Positions 23,509 through 35,648 of a stretch of 64,000 nt of DNA are shown in pieces (the first letter of the stretch is position 1; every line of letters starts with the position of its first letter). The stretch covers positions 2,852,001 through 2,916,000 of the forward strand of contig JAGYVD010000006.1 in the NCBI GenBank assembly GCA_021209875.1, read 5' to 3'. The notes under the pieces were generated by a model. It was given only the letters and a program-made list of their open reading frames with translations, did no database searches and was not told where the DNA came from. The translations under genes were made by a program, and so were the position numbers. The DNA comes from Rosellinia necatrix. Taxonomy: Eukaryota; Ascomycota; Sordariomycetes; Xylariales; Xylariaceae.

Positions 23509-26079
23509 TTTGTTGTTTGTTGTAAAGGTGAGGGGGGGATATCGTAAAAAATTAGTTCAGTCGTGAATCAAAGCTCAACCGGGGTTCCAAAACGAGGTTA
23601 TGATATATATCACTATAAGGTGGTGGAATCTGGCTTATGTTTGTTTGCATAGGTTATTCGACGAGTCCTCGCCGTGAGCACCCCGAAAACCTCCACTTTC
23701 CTCTTTTGGCCAATTGCTACACCAGCCATCTGCGATCATTCTCGTCCATTCCGAATCTATCGGACTGCCTGAATGAACATTGCCTATAGCCATTCGTCGT
23801 CTATTGATTCTAGATAAGTCGGAAGTATTCAAGGACTTTAGTAAGGTTTACCAGTTTGAACCGTGGAGGGGTACGCTTCATATCAACAATGTTAGTGCGG
23901 GTTGGACCGTCCTTCTCTACACAACCATCGTCAAGAGACAAGTGTCCAGTATATTCAGCTCGGGAAGGGGAAACACGTTTTCCCTCCGCCTACTAATCCG
24001 CCAAAAGCCCAGACGATGGGTATCATATTTAGCCTGCCACGTACAAGTAGGAAATACCGTTGAAATACATAACATATATATACTTGCAACTTAATCGTAG
24101 GTACCGAAGCCGGATAATCCCTGCAACACTGTGCTGTTGGGTTAGGTAACTCCCTACTAAAGGGCGTAGATGTAGATGTATATGCCTGACGCCAGCGCCA
24201 CCACGGCTGTTGCCTTTTCGGGCAGTATGTGTAGGCTCAGAGCTGCTATGATTGGTGAAACCGGGTCGGAGTCGGTTTAGTACCGTAACGGCGCGAAGCT
24301 TCGGGGAAACAAGCTATCCATCTACTAGCCAACGTATGAATTGCTAGGGAATCCGGGCTATGATGAACCATCATTGCGCGAGTTGCCGATTTATTCGTGG
24401 TGGGTGGCCCGCCTTGGTTGGTAACAGGCCAGTCTGGGCATCTAGTCGGGGTTTGCCCCAGCATCATACTTCAGTATGTAGTGTATTTCCCGCTGAATGT
24501 GGACATATGGGCATATGGGTAATGCCTGCACACTTACACACCCCACTAACAGGCGCGCACACGGTGTAAGATCAAACACCTATAGTCCGCTAATTAGGGA
24601 GATGGACCACTGTTCTTCGTGTTCAACAACGACGAACGAATAAACACATTTTATATACATAATATACATTATAACTACATCTAACTACATGTTTATAGAT
24701 AATCATATTCGTGCGATAAGTCGAGGTTTAAGAACAGCGCTGAGCAAAATGGGTAGCAGCATTGGCCATATTAGGTACTCCGGTATACGAACGTCGCGAT
24801 GCCACACAGCGAGTAATGCATACTATTACGATGATTAGACGCACCCTTTGATCTACAGGTTACCTAAGTCTTTGGGCCTAGGTAGTGGTGCACTGTTGCT
24901 GTGGGAATGGGCCCAATCTCTTCCGAGCTAAGACACCACCGTCTGCATCTTACGCTGGTAAGCAGGTCCTACCTGACTGTCGGCACCGACGCCGATTCAG
25001 CAAATCCAAGAGGATAAAATTCTACGGGGCTGAAAATCCTCGCCGCAGGCGTGCAGGGGGCACGTGGCGGAAGCGACGATGAGACTTTTGAGCTGAAAAT
25101 AAAAGGGGGGGAAAGCTGGATATAAGCTGAGTTGCGCTACAGTGAGGGCGTGTGCATAATCTGGACACGGCTGGCTGACTACCAGAATATATAGTGCCGT
25201 AAGGCCATCCCACCGGGTATCAATTTTTCTGATTAATTTATAGGTCACCAGGAAAGACCGTTCGTTGTCACTGCTTGTAGCACTGCTTGTAGAGATCGGT
25301 TGCTACGGGACCATTTGGATAGCAGACAGCCCAAAAGGATAGATTGTTGTAGACTATGCACCAGAGGCAAAGTTTCAAACGTGTCAATCTAGCGGTCGCC
25401 CGGCCACCGGCCTGACCTTGTATTATGAAATGTGTGCAATTGGCAAGGACCTTCTATGTAACACTTATTGGTATTTTTTATTATGTTCATTATAATAGCG
25501 AAATGGCCCCAGAAATAGTCCCGAAAAACGCCGCCCAGTGCAAGTATCGTAGCCAGAATGAGGCATGCCAAGATAATACCGCCTTCGTCACCCCCCCCGT
25601 CTCTCTCGGCTGTACGTACGTGTATCACGTATATACAAGCACGGTAATGTCACGCGGCCCGATGATGAGGATAAAATTGTAAAAGAAACATTGCCGACTA
25701 TGTTTTGGAGGGCTTTGTCTCTCTGAAAATAATATCCAACAGGCAAAAAGTTCCTATGAGTACCGAACAAGATATCGATCCTTTTCCACATCTGTTTCCT
25801 TTGCGTTTGTTGCATCCTATGTCTATGTAGAGTGTGGACAAGTCTAAGTTGATTCTGGAAAGAGAGGGAGAGAGAGAGAGAGAAAATAAATATGTGTGAT
25901 GTAATGGTAGCGGAAGAAGGAGAGAAGCGTGACTACCATAGCGAGAATGCATGAGAATGCATGTCTCGACTAGAAGTAGATAGCTGAATAACAAGAATTA
26001 AAAGAGTGTACTAATGCTGAAGCGGTTGGGCTTCTTTTTTTTTGTCGGTGGTTCGCTTATTGGACGTTGCGGCTTTTCT
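23509..26079. other. Intergenic region with 3' flank of the ABC transporter
   Basis: About 2.6 kb between the start of the GNAT gene and the end of the ABC transporter gene. Bases near 25700-26079 are likely ABC transporter 3' UTR; a GA microsatellite lies at about 25858-25884. A plus-strand frame at 24885-25082 begins with a CCCGNGPNL segment that resembles small fungal cysteine proteins but lacks a proper start; see findings. No other gene was recognised. Confidence 0.5.
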
Positions 26080-29000
26080 TTACTCCTTCTTCGCCTTCGC
26101 CTTCCTCGACTTCTTGGGCACCCGGGTAAGCCAGTAGAGGAACAGAGCGCCGGCGATGTTGAAGGCGATGTAAACGAAGAGCAGGCCAAAGTTGCGCCAG
26201 CGGTCACCTAGGAAGAGGAGCGAAGTTAGTAACTAATGATGATGATGGTAAGGGGAGAAAAAAAAAAAGAAGGGTGATATGGGGGTGTGCTAGGGGTGCT
26301 AAGGGGTTGGCAGGTATGATAGGTGTTGGTCTGAGCTTACCATAAGTGATACCGATGCTGGCGAGATAGTCGTTTGTCCTGCCAATGGGGCAAAGCATGC
26401 AATCGGCCGTGTTCATCTCGGTGCCGGGCTGCAGGTAGCCGCCGGCGGCGGCGATCTGAGCCTCGAGGTACGAGGCGCACGTCGTGTTGGCGGGCGGCTC
26501 GAGGACGAGCAGCTCGTTGTCGGCGCACACGACGGCCGAGTTGCCGACGCTGGACGACAGGAGGGCCGAGACGAGGTAGGTGAAGGGGCTCACGCGGTAC
26601 AGGAAGATCCAGAACTGCGGGAACTGGCCGGGGCGGGCCAGGACGCCGCAGAAGATGAGGCACAGGGTGAAGAGGATGTTGGCGACGTTGCCGCCGGCCT
26701 CGGCCGTCTCGAAGGCGGCGATGATCATGTGCGTGAAGGTGCAGGTGAAGAGCATGAAGGCCAAGACCAGCAGGAAGACGAGGGCGCCGCGCTCGGTCGT
26801 CGCCCCGTCCTCGAACGTGTTGCGGTACAGGCCGAGGGGGTAGTACCAGCCGAAGAACATGACCACCGCCATGAGCGTGTTCCACGGGATCTCGACCAGG
26901 ATCTGCGAGAGCATGAAGACCTGCCAGCTGTACACCTTGGACGGGCGCTCGCGCACCTCGTACAGGGACCGCTGGACGACGAAGTGCGGCATCGTCTGCT
27001 GGACCATCTGGCCGAAGACGGTGAGCAGCTGGAAGACGGCGAAGGTCTGGTTGGTGAGGCCCTGGATCGAGTTGGGGGCGCGGAAGAAGACGAAGCCGAT
27101 GAACAGGGAGACGAAGACGCAGAGGGCGGCCTTGGAGTAGATGTAGGTCGGGTTGCGCCAGTACTGCTGGAAGACGCGGTGCGTGACCTCGCGGAACTGG
27201 ACGGAGAAGGGGGCGGCGTGCTCGCGGAAGGACTGGTCGTCGAGCGTGGGCGGGGGCGTCGAGGGGGCGTCGTCGTTGAGCCGCTGCAGCTCGGCCTTGA
27301 CGTCGCGGTACTCGGGGCTCTCGCGCCACGTCTGGAACCAGTCGCGGTCGGTGGTGCTGCCGGGGGCGGCCCCGATGGCGTCCAGCATCCACTCGGCCGG
27401 GTTGGCGTTCGGGGGGCACGGGGGGGCGCCGTTGCGCTCGAAGTACTTGGTCAGGGTCCGCGAGTTCTCGCCGATGTCGCCGAAGTAGACGGTCTTGCCG
27501 CCCTTGGCCAGGAAGAGGAGCCGGTCGAAGCGCTGGAAGAGCATGGCGGACGGCTGGTGGATCGTGCACAGGACGGCCTGGCCGCTCTTGGTGAGCTTCT
27601 CCAGCAGGTCCAGGATGGCCCACGAGGTCTGCGAGTCGAGGCCGGACGTGGGCTCGTCGACGAAGAGCAGCAGCGGCGGCTTGGCGGCCAGCTCGACGCC
27701 GATGGTCAGGCGCTTGCGTTGCTCGACGTTGAGGCCCTCGCCGAGGACGCCGACGACGGCGTCGGCGTACTCGTCCATCTCCAGGAGCCGGATCACCTCG
27801 TCGACGTACGCCAGCTTCTCCTCGCGCGGCACGTCGGCCGGCTGGCGGAGGATGGCGGAGAAGTTGAGGGCCTCGCGGACGGTGGTGGTGGCGAGATGCA
27901 GATCCTGTTGCTGGACGTAGCCGGTCTTGCGCTGGAAGGAGGCATCGCAGGGGCGGCCGTCCACGAACATGTCGCCCGTGATGACGCCCATGGTGATGCG
28001 GCTTGCCAGGGCGTCCAGGAGGGTCGTCTTGCCAGCCCCGGAGACGCCCATCAGGGCGGTGAGCGTGCCGGGCTTGACCCAGCCGTCGACATGGTCGAGG
28101 ATGCGCCTCGGCTCGCCCTTGATCGAGATGTCGTAGCAGATATCGCTCCAGTGGAAGACGCTCTTCTGCTCTTGCAACACGCCGGCCTCCTTGCTGTCGG
28201 GGGCGGGACGGCTGGCGTTGGTGGCGGTCGGGCCGACGCGAGGGCCCTCGCCCTCCTCCACGTCGCCCTTGCGCTCCTTGAACTGGGCGGGCCGGTGGCC
28301 ACGTCGGAACACAAGGACCTCGCCCTTGGACTTCTTCTCGGAGACGAGCTCGGCGGCAACCATGTACGTGATCAGGGAAAAGGTCATGAAGCCGATGAGG
28401 ATGCCCAGGTTGCGCCACTTGCTGGAGGCGTGGTACTGGAAGGACATGCTCAGGTAGCGGTCACCATCCACGAACGGCGAGCCGGGGACGCTGCCGACGG
28501 CGCTGCAGACCTGGTTGGCCGGGTCGGTATTCTCGTAGCCCGGGATGAGCGCCGAGGGGAGGATCTGGTCGCAGCGGAACTGCCGGCCGGAGAACTCGTT
28601 GACCAGCATGGACTCGAAGGCGTAGGCGAGAGGGTCGACGTAGTTCAGCCAGCGGCACCAGTCCAGCATGTAGTTGACGGGGATGATGAAGCCGGTGAAG
28701 ACGACGAGGTCGAGGATGAGGATGGCGGCCGGGACCAGGGCCTGCGAGAGCGTCCGGGACGACGAGGCGACGGTGCGGAAGATCATGCTCATGACCATGA
28801 CGGTGAAGAAGGAGAAGAGCAGGAAGAAGAAGAAGGCGCCGGGCTCACGCCGCAGGTTCGTCAGGAAGTACAGCGACGTGTTGAAGATGATGGTATTCGC
28901 AATCTTGTAGGGCAGATCGCAGAGCATGGACGCGACGGCCTCGGCGGCCGGGTGATATAGGGCGTAGCGGGAGTGCTTCTCTACAATGGGACGTTGGGCG

Positions 29001-30900
29001 TATAGAGTGAGGATCTACATTACAGGTTAGACAAGGGGTGTCACATATTGGAAAGGGGGGAAGGAGAGAAAGGGAAAGGGGGGGAGAAGGGGGGAAGATG
29101 GGGCTTTTAGGAACTCACTTCCAAGGCACTAGCGAACGCGTTCAGGAGACAGGCGAAGAAGATGAGGGCGCCCCTCTGGTAGAAGCTGGAGGTGGTGGGC
29201 TGGAGATTGTAGAAGACGCTGCCGACGATGAGGGACATGATGAAGTTGCCGATGAGGGCGCCGATGGTGATGCTGGGGTCGCCCTTGAGCCGGAGCCAGC
29301 CGCGCCAGAGGCAGAGGCGGATCTGCTGGAGGAAGGACAGGGTGAAGGGGGACCCGGGGCGCTGGCCCCGGGCCTGCTGCTCCCGCTTGGAGGCGCGGAA
29401 GGCCTGGGCGTCGGGGCCGTCGATCGGGTGCTCCGTCTTGTACTCCTCGATCTCGGCCTGGAGGGCGGCGTGCTCGGGGCTCCGCTTCCAGGCGGCGGCG
29501 AACTCGTCCGGGGTCCGGGGCACCTTGTCGCGGTAGCCGTCGCGGACGACGCGCTCGAGGGGGCTGGTCATGGAGGTCAGGAAGTCCGGGGTGGTCTGGC
29601 GCGCCGGGCACTCGAAGCCGAGGCCGACGAAGTAGTCCCTGGCCCGGTCGGCGCGGCCGAAGAAGATCTGGCGGCCCTCGTACAGCACGGTGACCTTGTC
29701 GAAGCAGTCGTAGCCGACCTGGGGCGACTGGTAGATGGACACGCAGGCCGTGTTGCCGAACAGCTCGGTCTGCGTGCGCAGCGTGCGGCAGAACTCGACG
29801 GCGTTGGCGCTGTCGAGCCCGCGCGTGCTGTTGTCCCAGCACTGCAGCGGCGCCCGGCTCAGCGTGGCCTCGGAGATGGTCACGCGCTTGCGCTCGCCGC
29901 CCGAGACGCCGCGGATGTACTCGTTGCCCACGCGCGTGTTGGCGGTGTGGGAGATGCCGAACATGGCCATGGTGACGTCGCGGAGGTGGTTGGCGTACGT
30001 GGTCTTGTCGACGCCGTCCGGCAGGCGGCGGGGGGCGCGTGCCTGGGCCGCGAAGGTCAGGGTCTCGCCGACCGTCAGCATGGGGAAGTGCACGTCGATC
30101 TCGGCCGTGTAGATGGCCTCGCCCCGGTGGTGCGAGTGCATCTCCTTGGCCGGGATGCCCTGGTAGTTGAAGTACGAGCCCTCGTCGACGTAGATGCCCG
30201 CCGTCTCGCCCGCGATCGCCTTCAGAAAGGTGCTGCACCCGGACCCCGGCGGCCCCAGCACCACCAGCATCTCGCCCTTGCGCACGATGCCGTCGAAGTC
30301 GCGCAGGATCTCGATCTTGGTCCCCTTGTGGCCGAGCGCCTGGCGGGCCAGGGACGCCGCCTCGAGCCAGACGTTGCCGACGTCCTTCTGGTAGTCGGTC
30401 GCGGAGCCGTAGCCGTGGACGTTCATGTTCTGGAAGCACACCCCGGCCGTCCGGAACTCCTTGCCCTCGCTCGCCGTCATCTCGACCATGGCCTTGGCCC
30501 AGGCCCGGGCCCTGAAGTTGGGCGAGTTCGGGTTCAGGGGCGAGTTCTCGTCCGCGTCCAGGTACGGGTTGGTGCCCGGGGTCCAATGGGCCTGCGACTG
30601 CGTCGTGTACTTGCGCGCCAGCTCGTGCACGAGCGATTCGCGGCGCTCGAGCTCGGCCGCCGCGTCGTCGTCGTCCGTGGACGCATCGCTCGATCCCGCC
30701 GAGGCCTTCTTCATCCCGGCGTCGTAGCCAACTTCGGTGATCGATGTCGCTCTCGTCCTCGACACGCGACGGGCTAAGCTGTCGTCGCCTGCTTCTTCTT
30801 CTCCCGGCTCCTCGTGCATTGGCGAACTGACCCTCGGCGACGCGGCGGCAGCTTGCGCCGTGCGGTCATAGTTCGAAAACCCGCCCCCTGTCCACGACAT
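26080..30900 (-). CDS. PDR-type (ABCG) full-size ABC multidrug transporter, three exons, 1527 aa
   Basis: Exons (minus) are 30900-29119, 29014-26341 and 26207-26080. The order is NBD-TMD-NBD-TMD, as in yeast Pdr5 and Candida Cdr1, plasma-membrane exporters of azoles and other hydrophobic compounds. The first nucleotide site has the fungal PDR-type Walker [10 protein letters not shown] (Cys for Lys, about residue 216), signature VSGGERKR (about 332) and [10 protein letters not shown]. The second has canonical GVSGAGKTT (about 917), a degenerate signature [12 protein letters not shown] and [11 protein letters not shown]. Each half has about six membrane segments. The tail ends in a basic [11 protein letters not shown]. 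Length is normal and the frame is clean. Base composition is strikingly GC-rich at third positions, which creates long open frames on the opposite strand. The upstream region is long and gene-free. Substrate and regulation cannot be read from the sequence. Confidence 0.96.
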
Positions 30901-31877
30901 CGTGACGCCTTGCTGGGTCGGGGCCCAAGCAAACGATCAACTCTTACCGTTGACGAATGGGTTAATCAATGGGTTCACGAATGGATAATAATGGGAGAGA
31001 AATCCGGGATCGTGTCTTGTAATCTGCAATACACACGCCCAAGGATCGAAGAGTTGGAGGAGGGCGGCCGTGAGGCAAACACGCAAGGAAGGCGATGGAG
31101 GAAGAAAAAAAAAAAAGATTAAAATGTATTAAGTACTATAATTGAGAATCTTGTTAGAGCGAGACAGCGACAACGACAACGGTCGGTCACAGTATGAAGG
31201 AAGAGCAGCACATACAGGAGGAGTATTCGAGTATTCTATTTGACGGGTTAGGGAGTCGTCCTCTCGTTCTTCAGGTGAGAGTGAGGTTAGGGGCAAGGCC
31301 CTGGCCGGTTGATTATATAGATCGGTATAGATAGGGGATCGTTTTCGGATTTGCGTCCCCCTGGTCAGCAAGCGAGCCAGTATTCAGCGCCTGAGTCCAC
31401 TGGGTTAGTATGGCCCGAGTACACATGGCCGGTCACGAACTACGGTGGCTATTTACACATATACTTGTACATAAGAGGCTGCTTTGGCGAGCGGGATCCC
31501 GGGTGTGATGGTTGGGGCGAGAAATTATGCACGCGCTAGACCAGCATCATGTCTTAGCCCATGAATCCTACCGTTTGCGCTCATCACGGCTCGGCATGAA
31601 GACCACTCGGTTCGGTACGATGGGGAACGAGGTGGGGGGACGTTGTATAAATTACAAGATCCCGTCGGACTCCTTGTCTAACCCGGCACCCCGGCTGGCT
31701 GCTGTCCTCTCTTTCTCTTTCCCTCTCTCTCCGTTTGCATAACTCTTTGTTGATTGTGTGATTGACTGCGTCCAGCCGTTGTCAACCTGTTCGACACGGC
31801 ATTCGATCCGATAGTCTAACTAGGTACGTAATTTATATAAACTCATTACTTGTACTGGTAGTTAACTATATGTGTGA

Positions 31878-31921
31878 GTATGTAAGTATGTAAGTATGTA
31901 AGTATGTAAGTATGTAAGTAA
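31878..31921. repeat. GTATGTAA tandem repeat
   Basis: An 8-nt unit repeated about five and a half times, about 1 kb upstream of the ABC transporter start. Confidence 0.95.
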
Positions 31922-32933
31922 ACTACTTAAAAGAACTCAAAAATATAGTTAGTTAAAAGGCCAAGTTGTTGCCTCTGTCGTAGTTGTGTCGCAGTAACTA
32001 GTTATCGATTCATCAACCATCGCATTCATCATCATCGTCATTATCACCCCCACCATTGTTGCCGCCGTTGATGTGTAGGTATATCTGGGAACACTAGCCT
32101 CCATGTGCCGTATACAACAGTTCCAAGGTCCGATTAAGACGTTACCGCAGGTTAGGCCAAGGCAAACGGCAACCTTTGTCGGTATGGAGCGTATCAATAG
32201 TTGCCGACACCGTCGATTTGGCCGGCTCTGGTCCGTCCCACGCTGTCGGAACCATACTGGAGTGCGCGCCACCGCATCACACTACGTATGTACAGACTGT
32301 CGTCATAGGTACTCTGCGTGTAAGCACGTACACAAGGATGCATGTAAGTTTGTAGATAACTACATAGTATACCATCGTAGGGCACGGATCGTCTCCATTG
32401 TTGATTCAGTTACGTACCCCGGTATTCCCACTCTATCCTCGTCATGCGGCTTTGTCTTGATATTATAAACAATGGAATGTCCGACGTCGAATACCTACTT
32501 CTCGCCGTCGTATCTTTCCCCTCTTTATCCCCCTCGTCACAGTAGTAGCCCGCAAGCTCGTATGTCCACGATTCGGCCAGCAGGTAATGCATAATAGTGC
32601 ATCCCTACCCACTTTGCGAGTTGTATAAATCGACATGTACCGGGTGGGTGCCACACATCATAACTATCTATAGTGTAAGAGTGTAAGGGGACTGGGTGGA
32701 ACATGTTATTCAGCCTGCATGATGTTTCAACCAACCGGTTTAGAGAAGCGAACACGTCCAGCAGCGTGATACCCACAAGCTTGTCAGCAAGCGCCCTAGA
32801 CATCGACTATAGCTATCAGCTAGGACTCGGCGAGAGCGACATGTCCGTTGAGGACCGCTAACCATCGTCTTATACCTTCCCTTAGGCCCCCTCGGGGGTT
32901 CGGATGAGTATGACTTGCATGGGACTACATATT

Positions 32934-32982
32934 ATATATATATTTTATGTATGTATGTATGTATGTGTGTGTGTGTGTGTGT
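32934..32982. repeat. TA / TATG / TG compound microsatellite
   Basis: TATATATAT followed by four or five TATG units and then a run of TG dinucleotides. Non-coding. Confidence 0.9.
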
Positions 32983-34759
32983 CCATCTCGGTAGCGCGGT
33001 ACGTACATAGTGTAACTATCTTATGAGACTGTAACAGTCCCAACTTTCAGTCTTATTTTTATTTTTATTTTTGTAAATAGGCTTGGCTCCATCCCCAGCC
33101 AGTGTTTAGCCAATGAGAATACATATCAGGATGGCCCCAACCCATCTCTTTGCTCGCGTAATATTCCTAGCTTTTGCGAGTTCCAGTAACTACGCTTTCC
33201 CGGATGCAGCGTCTTCCGGGATTAGGCCTGAACAACTACTCGTGCCCGCTGCTACTTCTGGCCGTAGCGCCTCTTGGCCTCTTCGATTCAACCGAACATT
33301 TCCTTATGTATGTACTTCCCCTGCTTCTGCCCTGCCTGAAAGGCCCATTTCATCGGGTTGTGACAACATCCGCCATCCCGCCGCCTGGTTCAAAATCTCC
33401 AGCCGACACCCCGTCTTTCCCCCACATCAGCCACGTTTTGTTGCGCTGTTGATTCTAGAAAACACCTTCCGAGCCTCAACCGATCTTATCTTTATGTATT
33501 GCTCAATGCATGCAACCAGGGGGGGACGTCACCATCTGGCAGTACCTGCCTTTCCCATCTATCTATGTACGCGCATCATAACGCCTAGCTTCTACCGTGA
33601 CGGCGGTATTATTAGCCCTCCGTTATCACATGCCGAGACGCCGGTGCTGCTCGTGCGCTGTTTGTTGTGGAACCGGACAGACACAACATACTTACCCGGC
33701 CACTATAGGCTCCGCACGTAGGCTTTTTGACGAGGCAAGTATATGATTTTTGGAAGTCTTGTTCTCCGGACGACTGCTCCGGACGATTGGTAATCGCTTT
33801 CTGTTTCATTTGTAAGTAGGAAATCGGCAAGGCCGCGTAACTAGACCACGCTCCATAATGTAGCCAGGACGTATGATGCCAAAGCCCGCTATGGCGATTC
33901 AGCAGGGATAACTATGTTTCATTTACACGGATGGTATCTAAAACTACACCACTAACACCTCTGTTTCACATTATCTCCTTCCCATTAGTTTTTGGTGATT
34001 ATATTATCAAACATCGAATTCCCTCTATTTACAGCGAGGTCCTGCAGGCCGTCAACGAGAACTCCTATGCCATATATTAAAATCAGACCGAAGTGTTCAA
34101 CGATCAAACTTTGCGATTCTATATATATATTAAGCAGCATCTCAACAGTATATATTGTATTAAGTAAGGTATAACTAGAGATATAGAGGGTCAAATGAGA
34201 AAGCGATGCGAAGCTACGATCGCAACTGTATTCATGGACACATCAGTACTGCTAACCAGTTTTGTCTATAGGACACTGGGAGTAAAACATTAGTTTATCA
34301 CGGTACTTTCACATTCAACACAGCGAATTAATTTCATTTACAGCATCTCATCAATAAGGGAAGTCCACTCGCTTGCACGACCCTCATGGGGAAGGCTGCT
34401 GGTAATGTTGGGTTCCCTATTCTAGGACTGGGCTTAGAGTCGAAGCTCTGTGCGCCCCTTAGCGTACCATATAAACATAAAGGTCGGATCAGCCCGTCAT
34501 TCATTGGCCAAACCTTGATCCCCGGAACTGTTAGCCCACCAAGTTCGAAATTCTCGAACCCGCGTTAGATCTAGATGGAGGACAGATTCGAAGCCCGCTA
34601 CGGTCACCGGGTAGCACGCCGTCCCCTCATGGGAGTAGGACCCGGCATTCATCGGCGGTGAACCGGGGCTGAGATACCAGGCATGTCTGACCAAACCCTG
34701 TGTGATCAATCCCCCTGCCTCTGATGGGGAGGACTAGCGAAACCCCTAGGCCATAGGTA

Positions 34760-35030
34760 GAACATTCATATACACCGGTGATATGCGGGCGTAGTATGTA
34801 CACATGGAGTATCTATAGGACCTCGAGGGTTGAATCCGAGCTTCAGAGTTGGACGACGAGAGGCAAGTTGGCACTTGTTCAAGTCATCACGGGTTTGTCC
34901 ATGGGGTTTTGCCGGAGTAAGCACGAGGGGTCTTAACGGAGAGAGGCGGTATGTGGTTGTAGGAGATATTTAATCACCGAAGCAAATGTAAGATGATTGC
35001 GGAGGAATAATATCAACACCCTCTCAAGTT
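34760..35030 (-). mobile_element. Possible edge of a Ty1/copia-type LTR relic
   Basis: On the minus strand a purine run (GAGAGGG, ending about 35020) is followed directly by TGTTGATATTATTCC. This is the arrangement of a polypurine tract next to the 5' end of a copia-type LTR, many of which begin TGTTGA. No matching second LTR, primer-binding site or reverse transcriptase segment was seen, so the far boundary given is arbitrary. Confidence 0.22.
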
Positions 35031-35648
35031 GTGAGAACTATACATAACTAATACGATGTAGTACGAGATCAGACGAAGGAATACGAGGAAATACGATCTA
35101 TAATACGATATGGTATCTAGGGCTAGTTCGTGGTCCAGGTGTTATTGAAGAAAAGGAAAAATGTGATATTAAAAGCCAGTGGTATTCAAAGAAGTGCCCA
35201 GGAGGCTATCAGCCCTCGTACCTCCTGGATTGGATGACACTGAGTCATAGTCGTCAATACAACATGAACTATGAAGTCCTTCTTATAAAGTTCCCCAAAG
35301 AACACACTCAGGCCAGGGCGGTCACGCAGCGAAAGATAACCCGTAGAAATTGATAAAAAGACTATAGTCCTTAGTGCGTTGAAAGGCGATCTCATATTCC
35401 GGTTTTAGGACCACCTATGCCACACACAGTTTTCTGATCTAAGATCTCAATTGATCAACGTAATACGGACGAAAAGATACGCTTCCATAATACGCTTTGC
35501 TTACCCGGCCCAACCAAACGGACCAAACCAAATCGTTCCGGTCATTCCAATCATTCCAATCTCGTTCCCATCATCATCACTCCCCAACCTCACTCCCCCA
35601 AACGAACCCCGTCTCTCTCTTTCTCTCTTCCTCTCTCTTCAGTACCTC

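Larger units (their letters stand above)
30901..35648. other. Long intergenic region upstream of the ABC transporter
   Basis: About 4.7 kb with no convincing gene. It includes the promoter of the ABC gene, a GTATGTAA tandem repeat at 31878-31921, a TATGTATG/TG microsatellite near 32940-32982 and a TTTTA repeat near 33053-33075. A plus-strand frame of 202 codons at 33113-33721 lacks family resemblance. A possible LTR edge is near 35010-35030. The part nearest 35648 is the 3' flank of the GH30 gene. Confidence 0.5.

Noticed and set aside
26337..28960. Very long open frames on both strands (743 codons plus strand, 693 codons in another minus frame)
   Set aside because: They overlap the ABC transporter exon, which has all PDR motifs. 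The frames are compositional shadows of GC-rich codons, with repetitive Arg/Pro/Ala or Glu/Gly/Val content.
29038..30777. 579-codon plus-strand frame and 485-codon alternative minus frame
   Set aside because: They overlap the first exon of the ABC transporter and show the same low-complexity shadow composition, with no domain.
33113..33721. 202-codon plus-strand frame with a hydrophobic N-terminal part
   Set aside because: There is no family resemblance and codon use looks random; a signal-like start alone is not enough evidence.
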